This document shows, in pieces, positions 8,433 through 17,190 of a stretch of DNA of 64,000 nucleotides (the stretch's first letter is position 1; every line of letters begins with the position of its first letter). A program made the position numbers and the translations under genes. The stretch comes from DATAFF01 sp036257595 (lineage in GTDB: Bacteria > Pseudomonadota > Alphaproteobacteria > Rhizobiales > Aestuariivirgaceae), in NCBI GenBank assembly GCA_036257595.1, contig DATAFF010000024.1:1-64000 (forward strand), written 5' to 3'. The notes beneath the pieces were generated by a model that did no database searches, was not told the DNA's origin, and was given only the letters and a program-made list of their open reading frames with translations.

Positions 8433-10589
8433 ATGATGCGTCAGTTCGAACTGGTCGAGCGAGTCACCAGCTATGACCCGGATGCGGATGAGAACCTTCT
8501 CAACCGCGCCTATGTCTATGCGATGCGAGCGCATGGCCATCAGACCCGCGCTTCCGGCGATCCCTATTTCTCCCATCCCCTCGAGGTCGCCGCCATCCTC
8601 ACCGATCTGAAGCTCGACGATGCGACCATCGTCGCCGCCCTGCTGCACGACGTGGTCGAGGACACCGACGCCACCCATCGCGAGATCGAGGATCTGTTCG
8701 GCTCCGAGATCAGCGCCCTGGTCGACGGGCTCACTAAGATCCGCCGCCTCGACTTGGTTTCCAAGGAAGCCGCGCAGGCCGAGAATCTCCGCAAGCTGCT
8801 GCTCGCCGTGTCGAAGGATGTCCGCGTGCTGCTCGTCAAGCTCGCCGATCGTCTTCACAACATGCGCACCCTCGAGCATGTGCCGGCCGACAAGCGCCAG
8901 CGCATCGCCCAGGAGACGGTCGACATCTATGCGCCGCTGGCCGGACGCATGGGCATGCAGACCATTCGCGAGGAGCTCGAGGACCTGTCCTTCAAGGTGC
9001 TCAACCCCGAAGCCTACCGCACGATTGCCGATCGCCTGAAGCGGCTGCGCCGCGAGAGCGGCAACATGCTGCTCGAGATCGAGGACGCCCTGAAGAAGAA
9101 GCTCGAGGAGAGCCACATCAAGGCCGATGTGTCGGGCCGCGAGAAGCGGCCCTATTCGATTTGGCGCAAGATGGACAGGAAGCAGCTGTCGCTCGGCCAG
9201 CTCTCCGACATTTTCGGCTTCCGCGTCCTCGTCAACACCGTCGATGAATGCTATCGCGCCCTCGGCATCGCCCACCGCACCTGGCGCGTCGTCCCCGGCC
9301 GGTTCAAGGACTACATCTCGAACCCCAAGCAGAACGACTACCGCTCGATCCACACCACCGTGATCGGGCCGCATCACATGCGCGTCGAGCTGCAGATCCG
9401 CACCTTTGCCATGCATGAGATCGCCGAGCGCGGGGTTGCGGCGCATGGCCTCTACAAGGACATCGGCACCGCGCTCGAGGCCCGGAAGGGCGTTCGCCTG
9501 CCGGCCACCGAGTCCAATGCCTATCGCTGGCTGAGGCGCCTCGTCGACATCCTCTCGGAAGGCGACAATCCCAAGGAGTTCCTCGAGCACACCAAGCTCG
9601 AGCTGTTCTCCGACCAGGTCTTCTGCTTCACCCCCAAGGGCGACCTCATCGCGCTTCCCAAGGGCGCCAACGCCATCGACTTCGCCTATGCCGTTCACAC
9701 CGACATCGGCAACAGCTGCGTCGGTTGCCGCATCAATGGCCGCCACGCCCCGCTGATGACCGATCTGGAGAATGGCGACGAGGTCGAGATCATCCGCTCC
9801 AAGGCCCAGACACCGCCGGCTGCCTGGGAGGGATTGGCGGTCACCGGCAAGGCGCGCGCCGCAATCCGCCGCGCCACCCGCATGGCGGTGCGCAATCAAT
9901 ATGCCGGGCTCGGACGCGAGATCATGCAGCGGGTGCTTGCCCGCCATGAGCACGACTATTCCAACAAGGAGATGGCGCAGGCCTTCCCCAAGCTCGGCAT
10001 CAGGAACATCGAGGACGGCCTTGCGGCGGTCGGCCGCGGCGAGCTGTCGAGCGCCGAGGTGCTGCGCGCCCTCGGCGTCGAGCCCGATGTCGCCGCCAAG
10101 CGACGGCCGCCGCGCCGTCTGCCCGCCGAGATCGGCACCAGCGCCATCACCGTTCGCGGCCTCGACGGCATGCTGCCGATCCAGATCTCGCAGGTCACCG
10201 GCGCCGTGCCGGGCGAGCGCATCGTCGGCATCATGACGCCGGGGGAGGGGGTGACCGTCTACCCGATCTTCTCCAAGGCGTTGTCATCCTTCGAGGACGA
10301 GCCGGACCGCTGGATCGATCTCGCCTGGGATACTTCGGACGAGACCCGCCGCTATCCCGCCCGCATCAAGGCGGTCATCCACAATGAGGTCGGGGCGCTT
10401 GCCCAGCTTGCCCAGGCAATCGGCGAGAATGGCGGCAATATCGAGAATCTGCAGATGACCAACCGGGCGCAGGACTTCTTCGACATCGACCTCGTGATCG
10501 AGGTCCATGATCTCCGGCACCTCAACAGCATCCTGCAGACGCTGCGCTCGCGCCCGCTGATCAGCTCGGTTCATCGGGTGACGGGGTAA
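8433..10589 (+). CDS. relA/spoT: Bifunctional (p)ppGpp synthetase/hydrolase (RSH)
   Basis: This 718-residue enzyme makes and degrades the stringent-response alarmone. Domains in order: an HD hydrolase with intact HD pair in LLHDVVEDT (H72-D73) and HGHQTRASGDPYFSHP; a synthetase domain with KRPYSIWRKM and YRSIHTTVIGP; TGS (FTPKGDLIALPKGANAIDFA); a conserved helical stretch; and a C-terminal ACT domain (HNEVGALAQLAQAIGENGGN). Both catalytic halves look complete, as expected for the single RSH typical of alphaproteobacteria. Tandem ATGs at 8433 and 8436 compete as start. The stop is followed after 3 bases by a heptamer array. Confidence 0.95.
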   Translation: MMRQFELVERVTSYDPDADENLLNRAYVYAMRAHGHQTRASGDPYFSHPLEVAAILTDLKLDDATIVAALLHDVVEDTDATHREIEDLFGSEISALVDGLTKIRRLDLVSKEAAQAENLRKLLLAVSKDVRVLLVKLADRLHNMRTLEHVPADKRQRIAQETVDIYAPLAGRMGMQTIREELEDLSFKVLNPEAYRTIADRLKRLRRESGNMLLEIEDALKKKLEESHIKADVSGREKRPYSIWRKMDRKQLSLGQLSDIFGFRVLVNTVDECYRALGIAHRTWRVVPGRFKDYISNPKQNDYRSIHTTVIGPHHMRVELQIRTFAMHEIAERGVAAHGLYKDIGTALEARKGVRLPATESNAYRWLRRLVDILSEGDNPKEFLEHTKLELFSDQVFCFTPKGDLIALPKGANAIDFAYAVHTDIGNSCVGCRINGRHAPLMTDLENGDEVEIIRSKAQTPPAAWEGLAVTGKARAAIRRATRMAVRNQYAGLGREIMQRVLARHEHDYSNKEMAQAFPKLGIRNIEDGLAAVGRGELSSAEVLRALGVEPDVAAKRRPPRRLPAEIGTSAITVRGLDGMLPIQISQVTGAVPGERIVGIMTPGEGVTVYPIFSKALSSFEDEPDRWIDLAWDTSDETRRYPARIKAVIHNEVGALAQLAQAIGENGGNIENLQMTNRAQDFFDIDLVIEVHDLRHLNSILQTLRSRPLISSVHRVTG

Positions 10590-10592
10590 GTG

Positions 10593-10621
10593 CAGGCAGT
10601 AGGCAGTAGGCAGTAGGCAGT
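10593..10621 (+). repeat. TAGGCAG heptamer array after the RSH gene
   Basis: Four near-perfect tandem units (caggcagtaggcagtaggc and on) begin 3 bases after the RSH stop, in the same sense polarity as the other arrays. Three consecutive TAG trinucleotides seven bases apart fall in all three reading frames. Unlike most other arrays there is no immediate reverse-complement arm. The array is followed by a second heptamer family and a REP palindrome. Confidence 0.85.
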
Positions 10622-10630
10622 CGTGAGTAA

Positions 10631-10790
10631 GCGAATAGCGAATAGCGAGTAGCGAATAGCGAACAGCGGAGGCCCCCTCACCCGGCGCTTCGCGCCGCCC
10701 CTCAATTAGTCCCTTCTCCCCGTTTGCGGGGAGAAGGTGCCCCGGAGGGGCGGATGAGGGGAACTATTCGCTATTCGCTACTCGCTATCC
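10631..10790. repeat. GCGAATA heptamer inverted repeat enclosing a REP element
   Basis: The left arm (10631-10668) is five tandem units of gcgaata with single-base variants. The right arm (10764-10790) is the reverse complement, ctattcgctattcgctactcgc. They enclose the palindromic element at 10674-10761. The unit again has seven bases and again carries TAG across its junction. The right arm ends just before the acpS ribosome binding site, so folding here could affect acpS translation. Confidence 0.8.
10674..10761 (+). repeat. REP-like palindromic element, copy 1
   Basis: The element is bounded by CCCCTCA and TGAGGGG. Inside are three hairpins: GGCGC-ttc-GCGCC; a perfect 10-bp stem CCTTCTCCCC-gtttgc-GGGGAGAAGG (10712-10737); and GCCCC-gga-GGGGC. 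Similar elements built from cccggcgcttcgcgcc and ctccccgc motifs are dispersed in many rhizobial genomes. A second, inverted copy lies at 32866-32991 and a truncated one at 44811-44844. Confidence 0.75.
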
Positions 10791-10807
10791 ATCAACGGAG
10801 CAGCACC

Positions 10808-11212
10808 GTGATCCTCGGCATGGGCAGCGACATCGTCGACATCCGTCGCATCGAGCGGACCCTCGAGCGCTTCGGCGAGCGTTTCACGCAACGCATCTAT
10901 ACCGAGATCGAGCGGCGCAAATCCGACCGTCGCGCCGCCCGGGCGGCGTCCTATGCGAAGCGCTTCGCCGCCAAGGAGGCTTGCGCCAAGGCGCTTGGCA
11001 CGGGTTTTCGCAAGAACGTCTTTTGGCGCGATCTCGGCGTGGTGAACGAGCCCTCCGGAAGACCCACCATGGTGCTTCAAGGTGCCGCGCGCGAGCACCT
11101 TCGCCGCATGGTTCCGGCCGGCCATGAGCCGATCATCCACTTGACCATCACCGACGAATACCCTTATGCACAGGCGTTCGTCATCATTTCCGCGGTGCCT
11201 GAGCGGCCGTGA
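10808..11212 (+). CDS. acpS: Holo-[acyl-carrier-protein] synthase
   Basis: AcpS attaches 4'-phosphopantetheine from CoA to the Ser of acyl carrier protein. From GTG 10808 (GGAG seven bases upstream) the product has 134 residues, the family size. The magnesium-binding Asp is in VILGMGSDIVDIRRIE (D8) and the second acidic site in RFAAKEACAKALGTG. In many relatives pyrE or pdxJ precede acpS; here a repeat cluster and the RSH gene do. lepB follows after about 145 bp. Confidence 0.95.
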   Translation: MILGMGSDIVDIRRIERTLERFGERFTQRIYTEIERRKSDRRAARAASYAKRFAAKEACAKALGTGFRKNVFWRDLGVVNEPSGRPTMVLQGAAREHLRRMVPAGHEPIIHLTITDEYPYAQAFVIISAVPERP

Positions 11213-11357
11213 AGGTCCTTGTTGCGTTTTGGCAACATATGCACCGACATCAAGCGAGACGGCTGGCTGAGCGTTGCCATTCCGTGGCAAGCGCGGCTAA
11301 ACGGGAATTGACGGTGTCCGGCCGGACCGGGCCGCAGATCATCCGGTGATCATCGAC

Positions 11358-12149
11358 ATGTCTGCCAAGATCGAGCCGACCAACAAGTCCGAGGAAAGCG
11401 TCTGGGATCTGGTCAAGGTCATCCTCCAGGCGCTTTTGATCGCCTTTGTCGTCCGCACCTTCTTCTTTCAGCCGTTCAATATTCCCTCAGGCTCGATGAT
11501 CCCGACTCTGCTGATCGGCGATTATCTCTTCGTCAACAAGCTGAGCTATGGCTACAGCAAGTATTCGTTCAATTTTTCGATCGGCTTGGGTGGCCGCGAC
11601 CTGTTCAAGTTCGGGCCGGTTCCGTTCGAGGGAAGAGTCCTCGCCAATGTGCCGGCACGCGGCGACATCGCCGTCTTCAAGCTGCCGGCGGACAACGAAA
11701 CCGACTACATCAAACGCGTGATCGGCCTGCCCGGCGACCGCATTCGGGTCACCGACGGCGTGCTCTACATCAACGATGTGGCGGTGAAGCGCGAGCGCCT
11801 CAACGACCTCGACATGGATGCGAGCGCCGGCGTCCGCGGCCCGATCCGGCAATATCGCGAGATCCTGCCCAACGGCGTGAGCTACGTCACCTACGATCTC
11901 TGGGACCAGGGGACCGCCGACAACACCCAGGAGTTCAATGTGCCGCCCGCCCATTATTTCATGATGGGCGACAATCGCGACAATTCGACCGACAGCCGAT
12001 TCCCGCAGGTCGGCTACGTGCCCTATGAGAACCTGGTCGGCCGCGCCACCATCATCTTCTTCTCGCACGACCCGCGCTATGCCCTCTACGAGTTCTGGGA
12101 CTGGCCCTTCGCGATTCGCTGGGACCGCCTGTTCACCCTGGTTCATTGA
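11358..12149 (+). CDS. lepB: Signal peptidase I
   Basis: LepB removes signal peptides from secreted proteins on the outer face of the inner membrane. From ATG 11358 it has 263 residues; a GTG at 11346 is an alternative and neither has a strong ribosome binding site. One membrane helix (about residues 19-36) precedes the catalytic Ser in IPSGSMIPTL (S46). The general-base Lys lies in DYIKRVIGLPGDRI. The C-terminal boxes MMGDNRDNSTDSR and VGRATIIFFS are present. It heads a lepB-rnc-era-recO run with 1-5 bp gaps or overlaps. Confidence 0.93.
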   Translation: MSAKIEPTNKSEESVWDLVKVILQALLIAFVVRTFFFQPFNIPSGSMIPTLLIGDYLFVNKLSYGYSKYSFNFSIGLGGRDLFKFGPVPFEGRVLANVPARGDIAVFKLPADNETDYIKRVIGLPGDRIRVTDGVLYINDVAVKRERLNDLDMDASAGVRGPIRQYREILPNGVSYVTYDLWDQGTADNTQEFNVPPAHYFMMGDNRDNSTDSRFPQVGYVPYENLVGRATIIFFSHDPRYALYEFWDWPFAIRWDRLFTLVH

Positions 12150-12150
12150 C

Positions 12151-12846
12151 TTGAGACGTGGCTTGAAATCCGACGCGGCGGCCATCGTTCAGGACAGAAT
12201 CGGGTATCATTTCCGCGATGTGAACCTCCTCGCCATGGCGCTCACCCATGCGAGTGCCTCCCCGGCCAAGAACGCCAACAATGAGCGACTGGAATTTCTC
12301 GGCGATCGGGTTCTGGCTCTGGTTCTGGTCGAGGAACTCTATCATCGCCATCCCGATGCCTCCGAGGGCGAGCTTGCCCGCCGGCTCAATGCCCTGGTCC
12401 GTGCCGAGATGTGTGCCCAGGTCTTCCGGAGCCTCGACATCGTCGATGCGCTGACCGCGGCAAGGAGCGCCTGGGCCAAGGCGCCGCCGACCAGCGTCAA
12501 TGTGCTGGCCGACATGTGCGAGGCCCTGATCGGCGCCGTTTATCTCGACGACGGCATCGAGGCGGCCCGCCGCTTCGTCCTCGCCGCCTGGGCGCCGCAC
12601 ATCGCGCTTCCGTCGGCCGCCGACAAGGACCCCAAGACGGCGCTCCAGGAATGGGCCATGGGCCACGCCTTGCCGGTCCCCGTCTATGTCGAGCAGGAGC
12701 GCACCGGCCCCGATCACGAGCCGTTCTTCTCGATCCTGGTTTATCTCAAGGGCTTCGAGCCTGCTGCCGGCGGCGGGCCGTCCAAGCGCCGTGCCGAGCA
12801 GGAGGCGGCCGAGAGCTTTCTTCGACGGGAAATGATCTGGAAGTGA
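12151..12846 (+). CDS. rnc: Ribonuclease III
   Basis: RNase III cuts double-stranded RNA, including rRNA precursors. The signature is NERLEFLGDRVL with metal-binding Glu/Asp; the second catalytic block is DMCEALIGAVYLDDG. The C-terminal dsRNA-binding domain has DPKTALQEWAMG and a final KRRAEQEAAESFL. There is no ATG; candidate starts are TTG 12151 (231 residues) or TTG 12163, just after the lepB stop, which points to translational coupling. The gene ends overlapping era by 4 bases. Confidence 0.93.
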   Translation: MRRGLKSDAAAIVQDRIGYHFRDVNLLAMALTHASASPAKNANNERLEFLGDRVLALVLVEELYHRHPDASEGELARRLNALVRAEMCAQVFRSLDIVDALTAARSAWAKAPPTSVNVLADMCEALIGAVYLDDGIEAARRFVLAAWAPHIALPSAADKDPKTALQEWAMGHALPVPVYVEQERTGPDHEPFFSILVYLKGFEPAAGGGPSKRRAEQEAAESFLRREMIWK

Positions 12847-13745
12847 CCAACGAGAGCGAGCCTGTCAGCCGGTGCGGCTTTGCGGCGATCATCGGGGCGC
12901 CGAATGCCGGCAAGTCGACTCTGGTCAACCGGCTGGTCGGCCAGAAGATCGCCATCGTCACCCACAAGGTCCAGACCACCAGGGCGCGGCTGCGTGGCAT
13001 CGCCATCGAAGGGCTGAGCCAGATCGTCTTCGTCGACACGCCCGGGATCTTCGCGCCGCGGCGCCACCTCGACCGTGCCATGGTCGAGGCCGCCTGGAGC
13101 GGCGCCGGCGATGCCGACCTCGTCATCCTGCTGGTCGACAGCCGGGCCGGCCTCAACGCCGAGGTCGAGGCAATCCTCGCGAGCCTCGACAACGTTTCTC
13201 GCCCGCCGGTGCTCGCGCTCAACAAGGTCGATGTGGTGCGTCCCGAGACGCTGCTCGCCCTGTCGCAGCGCCTCAATGAGCGCCTGGCTTTCGCCGCGAC
13301 CTTCATGATCTCCGCCCTGTCGGGCTCGGGTGTCGAGGATCTGCGCCGCTACGCCGCCAATGCCATGCCGGAGGGGCCCTGGCTCTATCCCGACGACCAG
13401 ATCGCCGATCTGCCGCAGCGGCTGCTCGCGGCCGAGATCACCCGCGAGAAGCTGACATTGCGGCTGCACCAGGAGCTGCCCTATGCCCTGACCGTCGAGA
13501 CCGAGAGCTGGGCCGAGCGCCCGGACGGGTCGGTCCGGATCGACCAGGTGATCTATGTCGAGCGCGAAGGGCAGCGCAAGATCGTGCTCGGCAAGGACGG
13601 CCAGACCATCAAGGCGATCGGCCAGGCCGCCCGCAAGGAAATCGCCGAGACGATCGGCCAGCCGGTGCATCTGTTCCTGTTCGTCAAGGTGCGGGAGAGC
13701 TGGGCAAGCGACCCCGAGCGGCTCAAGATGATGGGGCTGGAGTAG
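12843..13745 (+). CDS. era: GTPase Era
   Basis: Era is a GTPase that binds the 3' end of 16S rRNA and helps 30S assembly. The product has 300 residues from GTG 12843, overlapping the rnc stop (GTGA). G motifs are G1 GAPNAGKST, G2 around HKVQTTR, G3 VDTPGIF and G4 NKVD. The C-terminal KH domain shows VIYVEREGQRKIVLGKDGQTIKAIG in parts and LFLFVKVRESW. The rnc-era overlap is a conserved pairing that ties rRNA cleavage to ribosome assembly. Confidence 0.95.
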   Translation: MTNESEPVSRCGFAAIIGAPNAGKSTLVNRLVGQKIAIVTHKVQTTRARLRGIAIEGLSQIVFVDTPGIFAPRRHLDRAMVEAAWSGAGDADLVILLVDSRAGLNAEVEAILASLDNVSRPPVLALNKVDVVRPETLLALSQRLNERLAFAATFMISALSGSGVEDLRRYAANAMPEGPWLYPDDQIADLPQRLLAAEITREKLTLRLHQELPYALTVETESWAERPDGSVRIDQVIYVEREGQRKIVLGKDGQTIKAIGQAARKEIAETIGQPVHLFLFVKVRESWASDPERLKMMGLE

Positions 13746-13750
13746 GCCCG

Positions 13751-14482
13751 ATGGAATGGACCGAGCAGGGCATCGTTCTCAATGTCAGGACCCATGGCGA
13801 GGCCTCGGCCATCGCCGAGGTGCTGTCGGAGCGTCGCGGCCGCTGGTCGGGGCTGGTGCGCGGCGGCCGCTCGCGCGCCATGCGCCCGGTGCTCCAGCCC
13901 GGCAATGTCGTGGTGGCGCGCTGGCGGGCCCGCACCGAGGATCATCTCGGCAGCTTCACGCTGGAGCCTGTCGTGCTGCGGGCCGGCGCGCTGATCGACG
14001 ATCCGCTCCGCCTCGCCGGCCTGATGTCGCTGATGGCGCTGCTCAAGCTGCTGCCTGAGCGCGAGCCGCATCCCCGCATCCATGATGCGCTGCTCGTCAC
14101 CCTCGATGCCCTCGGCGATAACGGCATCTGGCCCGCCGTCCTCGTCCGCTTCGAGCTCGGTCTGCTCGACGAGCTGGGCTACGGCCTCGACCTTGCGCGC
14201 TGTGCCGTGACCGGCGCCACCGACGAGCTGATCTATGTCTCGCCCAAGACCGGCCGCGCCGTCAGCCGCGCCGCCGGCGAGCCCTGGAAGGAGCGGCTGC
14301 TGCCGCTGCCGGGTTTCCTCCGCGGCGACCGCGACGCTCCCCCGACCGCTGCCGACATCCGCGACGGATTGCGGCTCAGCGGCTTTTTTCTCGACCGCTT
14401 CCTGCTTGGGCCGCGCGGCCTCGCGCTGCCGGATAGCCGCGCCCGCATCCTTGCTCATCTCGAAGCGGCAGCCATAGGATGA
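13751..14482 (+). CDS. recO: DNA repair protein RecO
   Basis: RecO anneals DNA and loads RecA with RecF/RecR at gaps. The 243-residue product opens with the OB-fold start MEWTEQGIVLNVRTHGE and GRWSGLVRGGRSR. FELGLLDELGYGLDL follows in the helical domain. The zinc-finger Cys cluster found in many RecO proteins is reduced: only C193-type positions near LARCAVTG remain, which is common in alphaproteobacteria. It starts 5 bp after era and overlaps the next gene (ATGA). Confidence 0.9.
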   Translation: MEWTEQGIVLNVRTHGEASAIAEVLSERRGRWSGLVRGGRSRAMRPVLQPGNVVVARWRARTEDHLGSFTLEPVVLRAGALIDDPLRLAGLMSLMALLKLLPEREPHPRIHDALLVTLDALGDNGIWPAVLVRFELGLLDELGYGLDLARCAVTGATDELIYVSPKTGRAVSRAAGEPWKERLLPLPGFLRGDRDAPPTAADIRDGLRLSGFFLDRFLLGPRGLALPDSRARILAHLEAAAIG

Positions 14483-14895
14483 CCCGTTCCATGCTCGGCC
14501 GCCTGAACCATGTCGCCATCGTCGTCCCCGACCTTCGGGCCGGGATCGCCGTCTATCGCGACCTGCTCGGCGCCGCGGTGTCGGAGCCTCGAGCCCAGCC
14601 GGACCACGGCGTGACGGTGGTGTTCGTCGAGCTGCCCAACACCAAGGTCGAGCTGCTTGAGCCGCTCGGCGACAACTCGCCGGTCAGGGGCTTCCTCGAG
14701 CGCAATCCGGCGGGCGGCATCCACCATCTCTGCTACGAGGTCGCCAACATCATTGCCGCCCGCGACCGCCTGATCGCTGCCGGCGCCCGCGTGCTCGGCA
14801 GCGGCGAGCCCAAGCTCGGCGCCCACGGCAAGCCGGTGCTCTTCCTTCACCCGAAGGACTTCGCCGGCACGCTGATCGAGCTCGAGGAGGTGTGA
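14479..14895 (+). CDS. mce: Methylmalonyl-CoA epimerase
   Basis: The enzyme interconverts (2S)- and (2R)-methylmalonyl-CoA so that propionyl-CoA can reach succinyl-CoA. The 138-residue product is a VOC (glyoxalase-fold) protein. Metal-binding residues are seen in LNHVAIVVPDL, PNTKVELLEPL, GGIHHLCYEV and the terminal GTLIELEEV. The start overlaps the recO stop. The biotin-bearing propionyl-CoA carboxylase subunit two genes downstream supports the assignment. Confidence 0.92.
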   Translation: MTRSMLGRLNHVAIVVPDLRAGIAVYRDLLGAAVSEPRAQPDHGVTVVFVELPNTKVELLEPLGDNSPVRGFLERNPAGGIHHLCYEVANIIAARDRLIAAGARVLGSGEPKLGAHGKPVLFLHPKDFAGTLIELEEV

Positions 14896-14901
14896 GTCGC
14901 C

Positions 14902-15177
14902 ATGAGCCTCGTCACCGGGCTGGCGATCTACTTCATCATCTGGTGGGTCACGCTGTTCGCCGTGCTGCCCTGGGGGGTCAAGAGCGCCCATGAAAGCGGC
15001 GTCGAGGTCGAGCCGGGCCATGCCGACGCCGCCCCCGTCAATCCCCGCCTCGGCGTGAAATTCGCCGTCACCAGCCTCATTGCCGGCGTCATCTTCCTGT
15101 TCGTCTGGTGGCTGATCACCCGCTCCGGGCTGACCCTCGACGATGTGCCGTTCATGCCCCAATTGCGGCCATCCTGA
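14902..15177 (+). CDS. DUF1467 family inner-membrane protein
   Basis: The protein has 91 residues with two predicted membrane helices (about residues 3-22 and 53-74). The first is followed by the family block PWGVKSAHESG and a VEPGHADAAPVNPRL loop. DUF1467 is largely alphaproteobacterial and its function is unknown. The gene lies 6 bp after mce and 3 bp before the carboxylase gene, so it is almost certainly cotranscribed with propionyl-CoA genes; a link to that pathway is only inferred. Confidence 0.88.
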   Translation: MSLVTGLAIYFIIWWVTLFAVLPWGVKSAHESGVEVEPGHADAAPVNPRLGVKFAVTSLIAGVIFLFVWWLITRSGLTLDDVPFMPQLRPS

Positions 15178-15180
15178 GCA

Positions 15181-17190
15181 ATGTTCGACAAGATCCTGAT
15201 TGCCAACCGTGGCGAGATCGCCTGTCGGATCATCAGGACGGCGCGGCGCATGGGCCTCAGCACCGTCGCCGTCTATTCCGATGCCGATGCCCGCGCGCTC
15301 CATGTCGACATGGCGGACGAGGCGGTGGCGATCGGCCCGGCGCCCTCCGCCCAGTCCTACCTGGTGATCGACAAGATCCTCGACGCCTGCCGCCGGACCG
15401 GCGCTCAGGCCGTCCATCCGGGCTATGGCTTCCTGGCCGAGCGCGCCGCCTTTGCCGAGGCGCTCGCCGCTTCGGGCATCGTGTTCATCGGGCCGAACCC
15501 GGCGGCGATCGAGGCGATGGGCGACAAGATCGAATCGAAGCGCGCCGCGGCGCGCGCCGGCGTGTCGACCGTCCCCGGCCATCTCGGCGTCATCGCCGAT
15601 GAGGACGAGGCGGTGCGGATCGCCGGCGACATCGGCTATCCGGTGATGATCAAGGCCTCGGCCGGTGGCGGCGGCAAGGGGATGCGGATCGCCCATTCGG
15701 CGTCCGAGGTTCGCGACGGCATTGCCCGTGCCCGCTCCGAGGCCCTGTCGTCCTTCGGCGACGACCGGGTGTTCATCGAGAAATTCATCGTCGATCCGCG
15801 CCACATCGAGATCCAGGTGCTCGGCGACAAGCACGGCAACGTCATCCATCTCGGCGAGCGCGAATGCTCGATCCAGCGACGGAACCAGAAGGTCATCGAG
15901 GAAGCGCCCTCGCCACTGCTCGACTCCGCGACACGCGCCAGGATGGGCGCCGAGGCGGTGGCGCTGGCCAAGGCGGTCAACTACGACTCCGCCGGCACCG
16001 TCGAGTTCGTCGCCGGCCAGGACCGCTCCTTCTTCTTCCTCGAGATGAACACCAGGCTCCAGGTCGAGCACCCGGTGACCGAGCTCGTCACCGGCATCGA
16101 TCTGGTGGAGCAGATGATCAGGGTGGCGGCAGGCGAGCGCTTGAGCCTGGGACAGGACGATGTGCGGCTGAATGGCTGGGCCGTCGAAAGCCGGATCTAT
16201 GCCGAGGATCCCTACCGCAACTTCCTGCCTTCGACCGGCCGGCTGACCCGCTACCGGCCGCCGCCCGAGCAGACACAGAACGGCATAACTGTTCGTAATG
16301 ATACAGGCGTATACGAAGGCGGAGAAATTTCGATCTATTATGATCCGATGATTGCCAAACTGTGCACCCATGCCCCCGACCGCCTCACCGCCATTCGCGC
16401 CATGGGCGATGCGCTGGACGGCTTCTTCATCGAGGGCATCCGTCACAACGTGCCGTTCCTTGCCAGCATCATGGACAACGAGCGCTGGCGTTCCGGCGCG
16501 CTGTCGACCGGCTTCATCCGCGAGGAGTTTCCCCAGGGCTTCGAGGCCATCGTTGCCGATCGGTCCTTGCGCGACACCCTGGCCTCGGTGGCGGTGGTGC
16601 TCGATCATATCGAGAATCAGCGCAAGCGCCGGATCACCGGGCAGCTGAGCGGCCGCGCCGTGCGCTTCGCGACCTGCCGCATCGTCGAGCTGGGGGAGGA
16701 ATGGCTCGCGGTCGACATCGTCAGCGAGAGCGACAAGCTGATCCGCATTGTTCACCATGGGAGCGGCGGTGGCGAGCGCGCCGTCGAGACCGCCTGGTCG
16801 CCCGCCGATCCGATCTTCGAGGGGCGGATCGATGGCCAACCGGTGCGGGTGCAGGTGCGCCGCGTGCTCAATGGCTATCGGCTCGGCCATCGCGGCGCCG
16901 ACATGGTTGCCAGGGTCTATACCGGTCGCGAGGCCGAGCTCGCGCGGCTGATGCCGGAACGGGTCCTGTCGGACGCCTCGCGCAAGCTGCTTTGCCCGAT
17001 GCCGGGACTGATCGTGGCGATCGCCGTCGAGGTCGGCCAGGAGGTCAAGGCCGGCGAGCCGCTTGCCATCGTCGAGGCGATGAAGATGGAGAACATCTTG
17101 CGGGCCGAGCGCGACGGCAAGGTCAAGGCGATCCATGTCCGCAAGGGCGACAGCCTGGCGGTCGATGCCGTCATCATGGAGTTCGAATGA
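15181..17190 (+). CDS. pccA: Propionyl-CoA carboxylase, biotin carboxylase/carrier subunit
   Basis: This 669-residue subunit carboxylates biotin with ATP and bicarbonate and carries it to the carboxyltransferase. The biotin carboxylase half has LIANRGEIACRIIRTARRMG, KASAGGGGKGMRIA and FLEMNTRLQVEHPVTE. A linker domain follows, then the biotinyl domain with the target Lys in EAMKMEN (K635). The adjacent methylmalonyl-CoA epimerase favours propionyl-CoA over 3-methylcrotonyl-CoA as substrate. The partner pccB is not in the window. Bases about 16280-16365 are markedly AT-richer than the rest of the gene although the encoded block is conserved. Confidence 0.88.
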   Translation: MFDKILIANRGEIACRIIRTARRMGLSTVAVYSDADARALHVDMADEAVAIGPAPSAQSYLVIDKILDACRRTGAQAVHPGYGFLAERAAFAEALAASGIVFIGPNPAAIEAMGDKIESKRAAARAGVSTVPGHLGVIADEDEAVRIAGDIGYPVMIKASAGGGGKGMRIAHSASEVRDGIARARSEALSSFGDDRVFIEKFIVDPRHIEIQVLGDKHGNVIHLGERECSIQRRNQKVIEEAPSPLLDSATRARMGAEAVALAKAVNYDSAGTVEFVAGQDRSFFFLEMNTRLQVEHPVTELVTGIDLVEQMIRVAAGERLSLGQDDVRLNGWAVESRIYAEDPYRNFLPSTGRLTRYRPPPEQTQNGITVRNDTGVYEGGEISIYYDPMIAKLCTHAPDRLTAIRAMGDALDGFFIEGIRHNVPFLASIMDNERWRSGALSTGFIREEFPQGFEAIVADRSLRDTLASVAVVLDHIENQRKRRITGQLSGRAVRFATCRIVELGEEWLAVDIVSESDKLIRIVHHGSGGGERAVETAWSPADPIFEGRIDGQPVRVQVRRVLNGYRLGHRGADMVARVYTGREAELARLMPERVLSDASRKLLCPMPGLIVAIAVEVGQEVKAGEPLAIVEAMKMENILRAERDGKVKAIHVRKGDSLAVDAVIMEFE

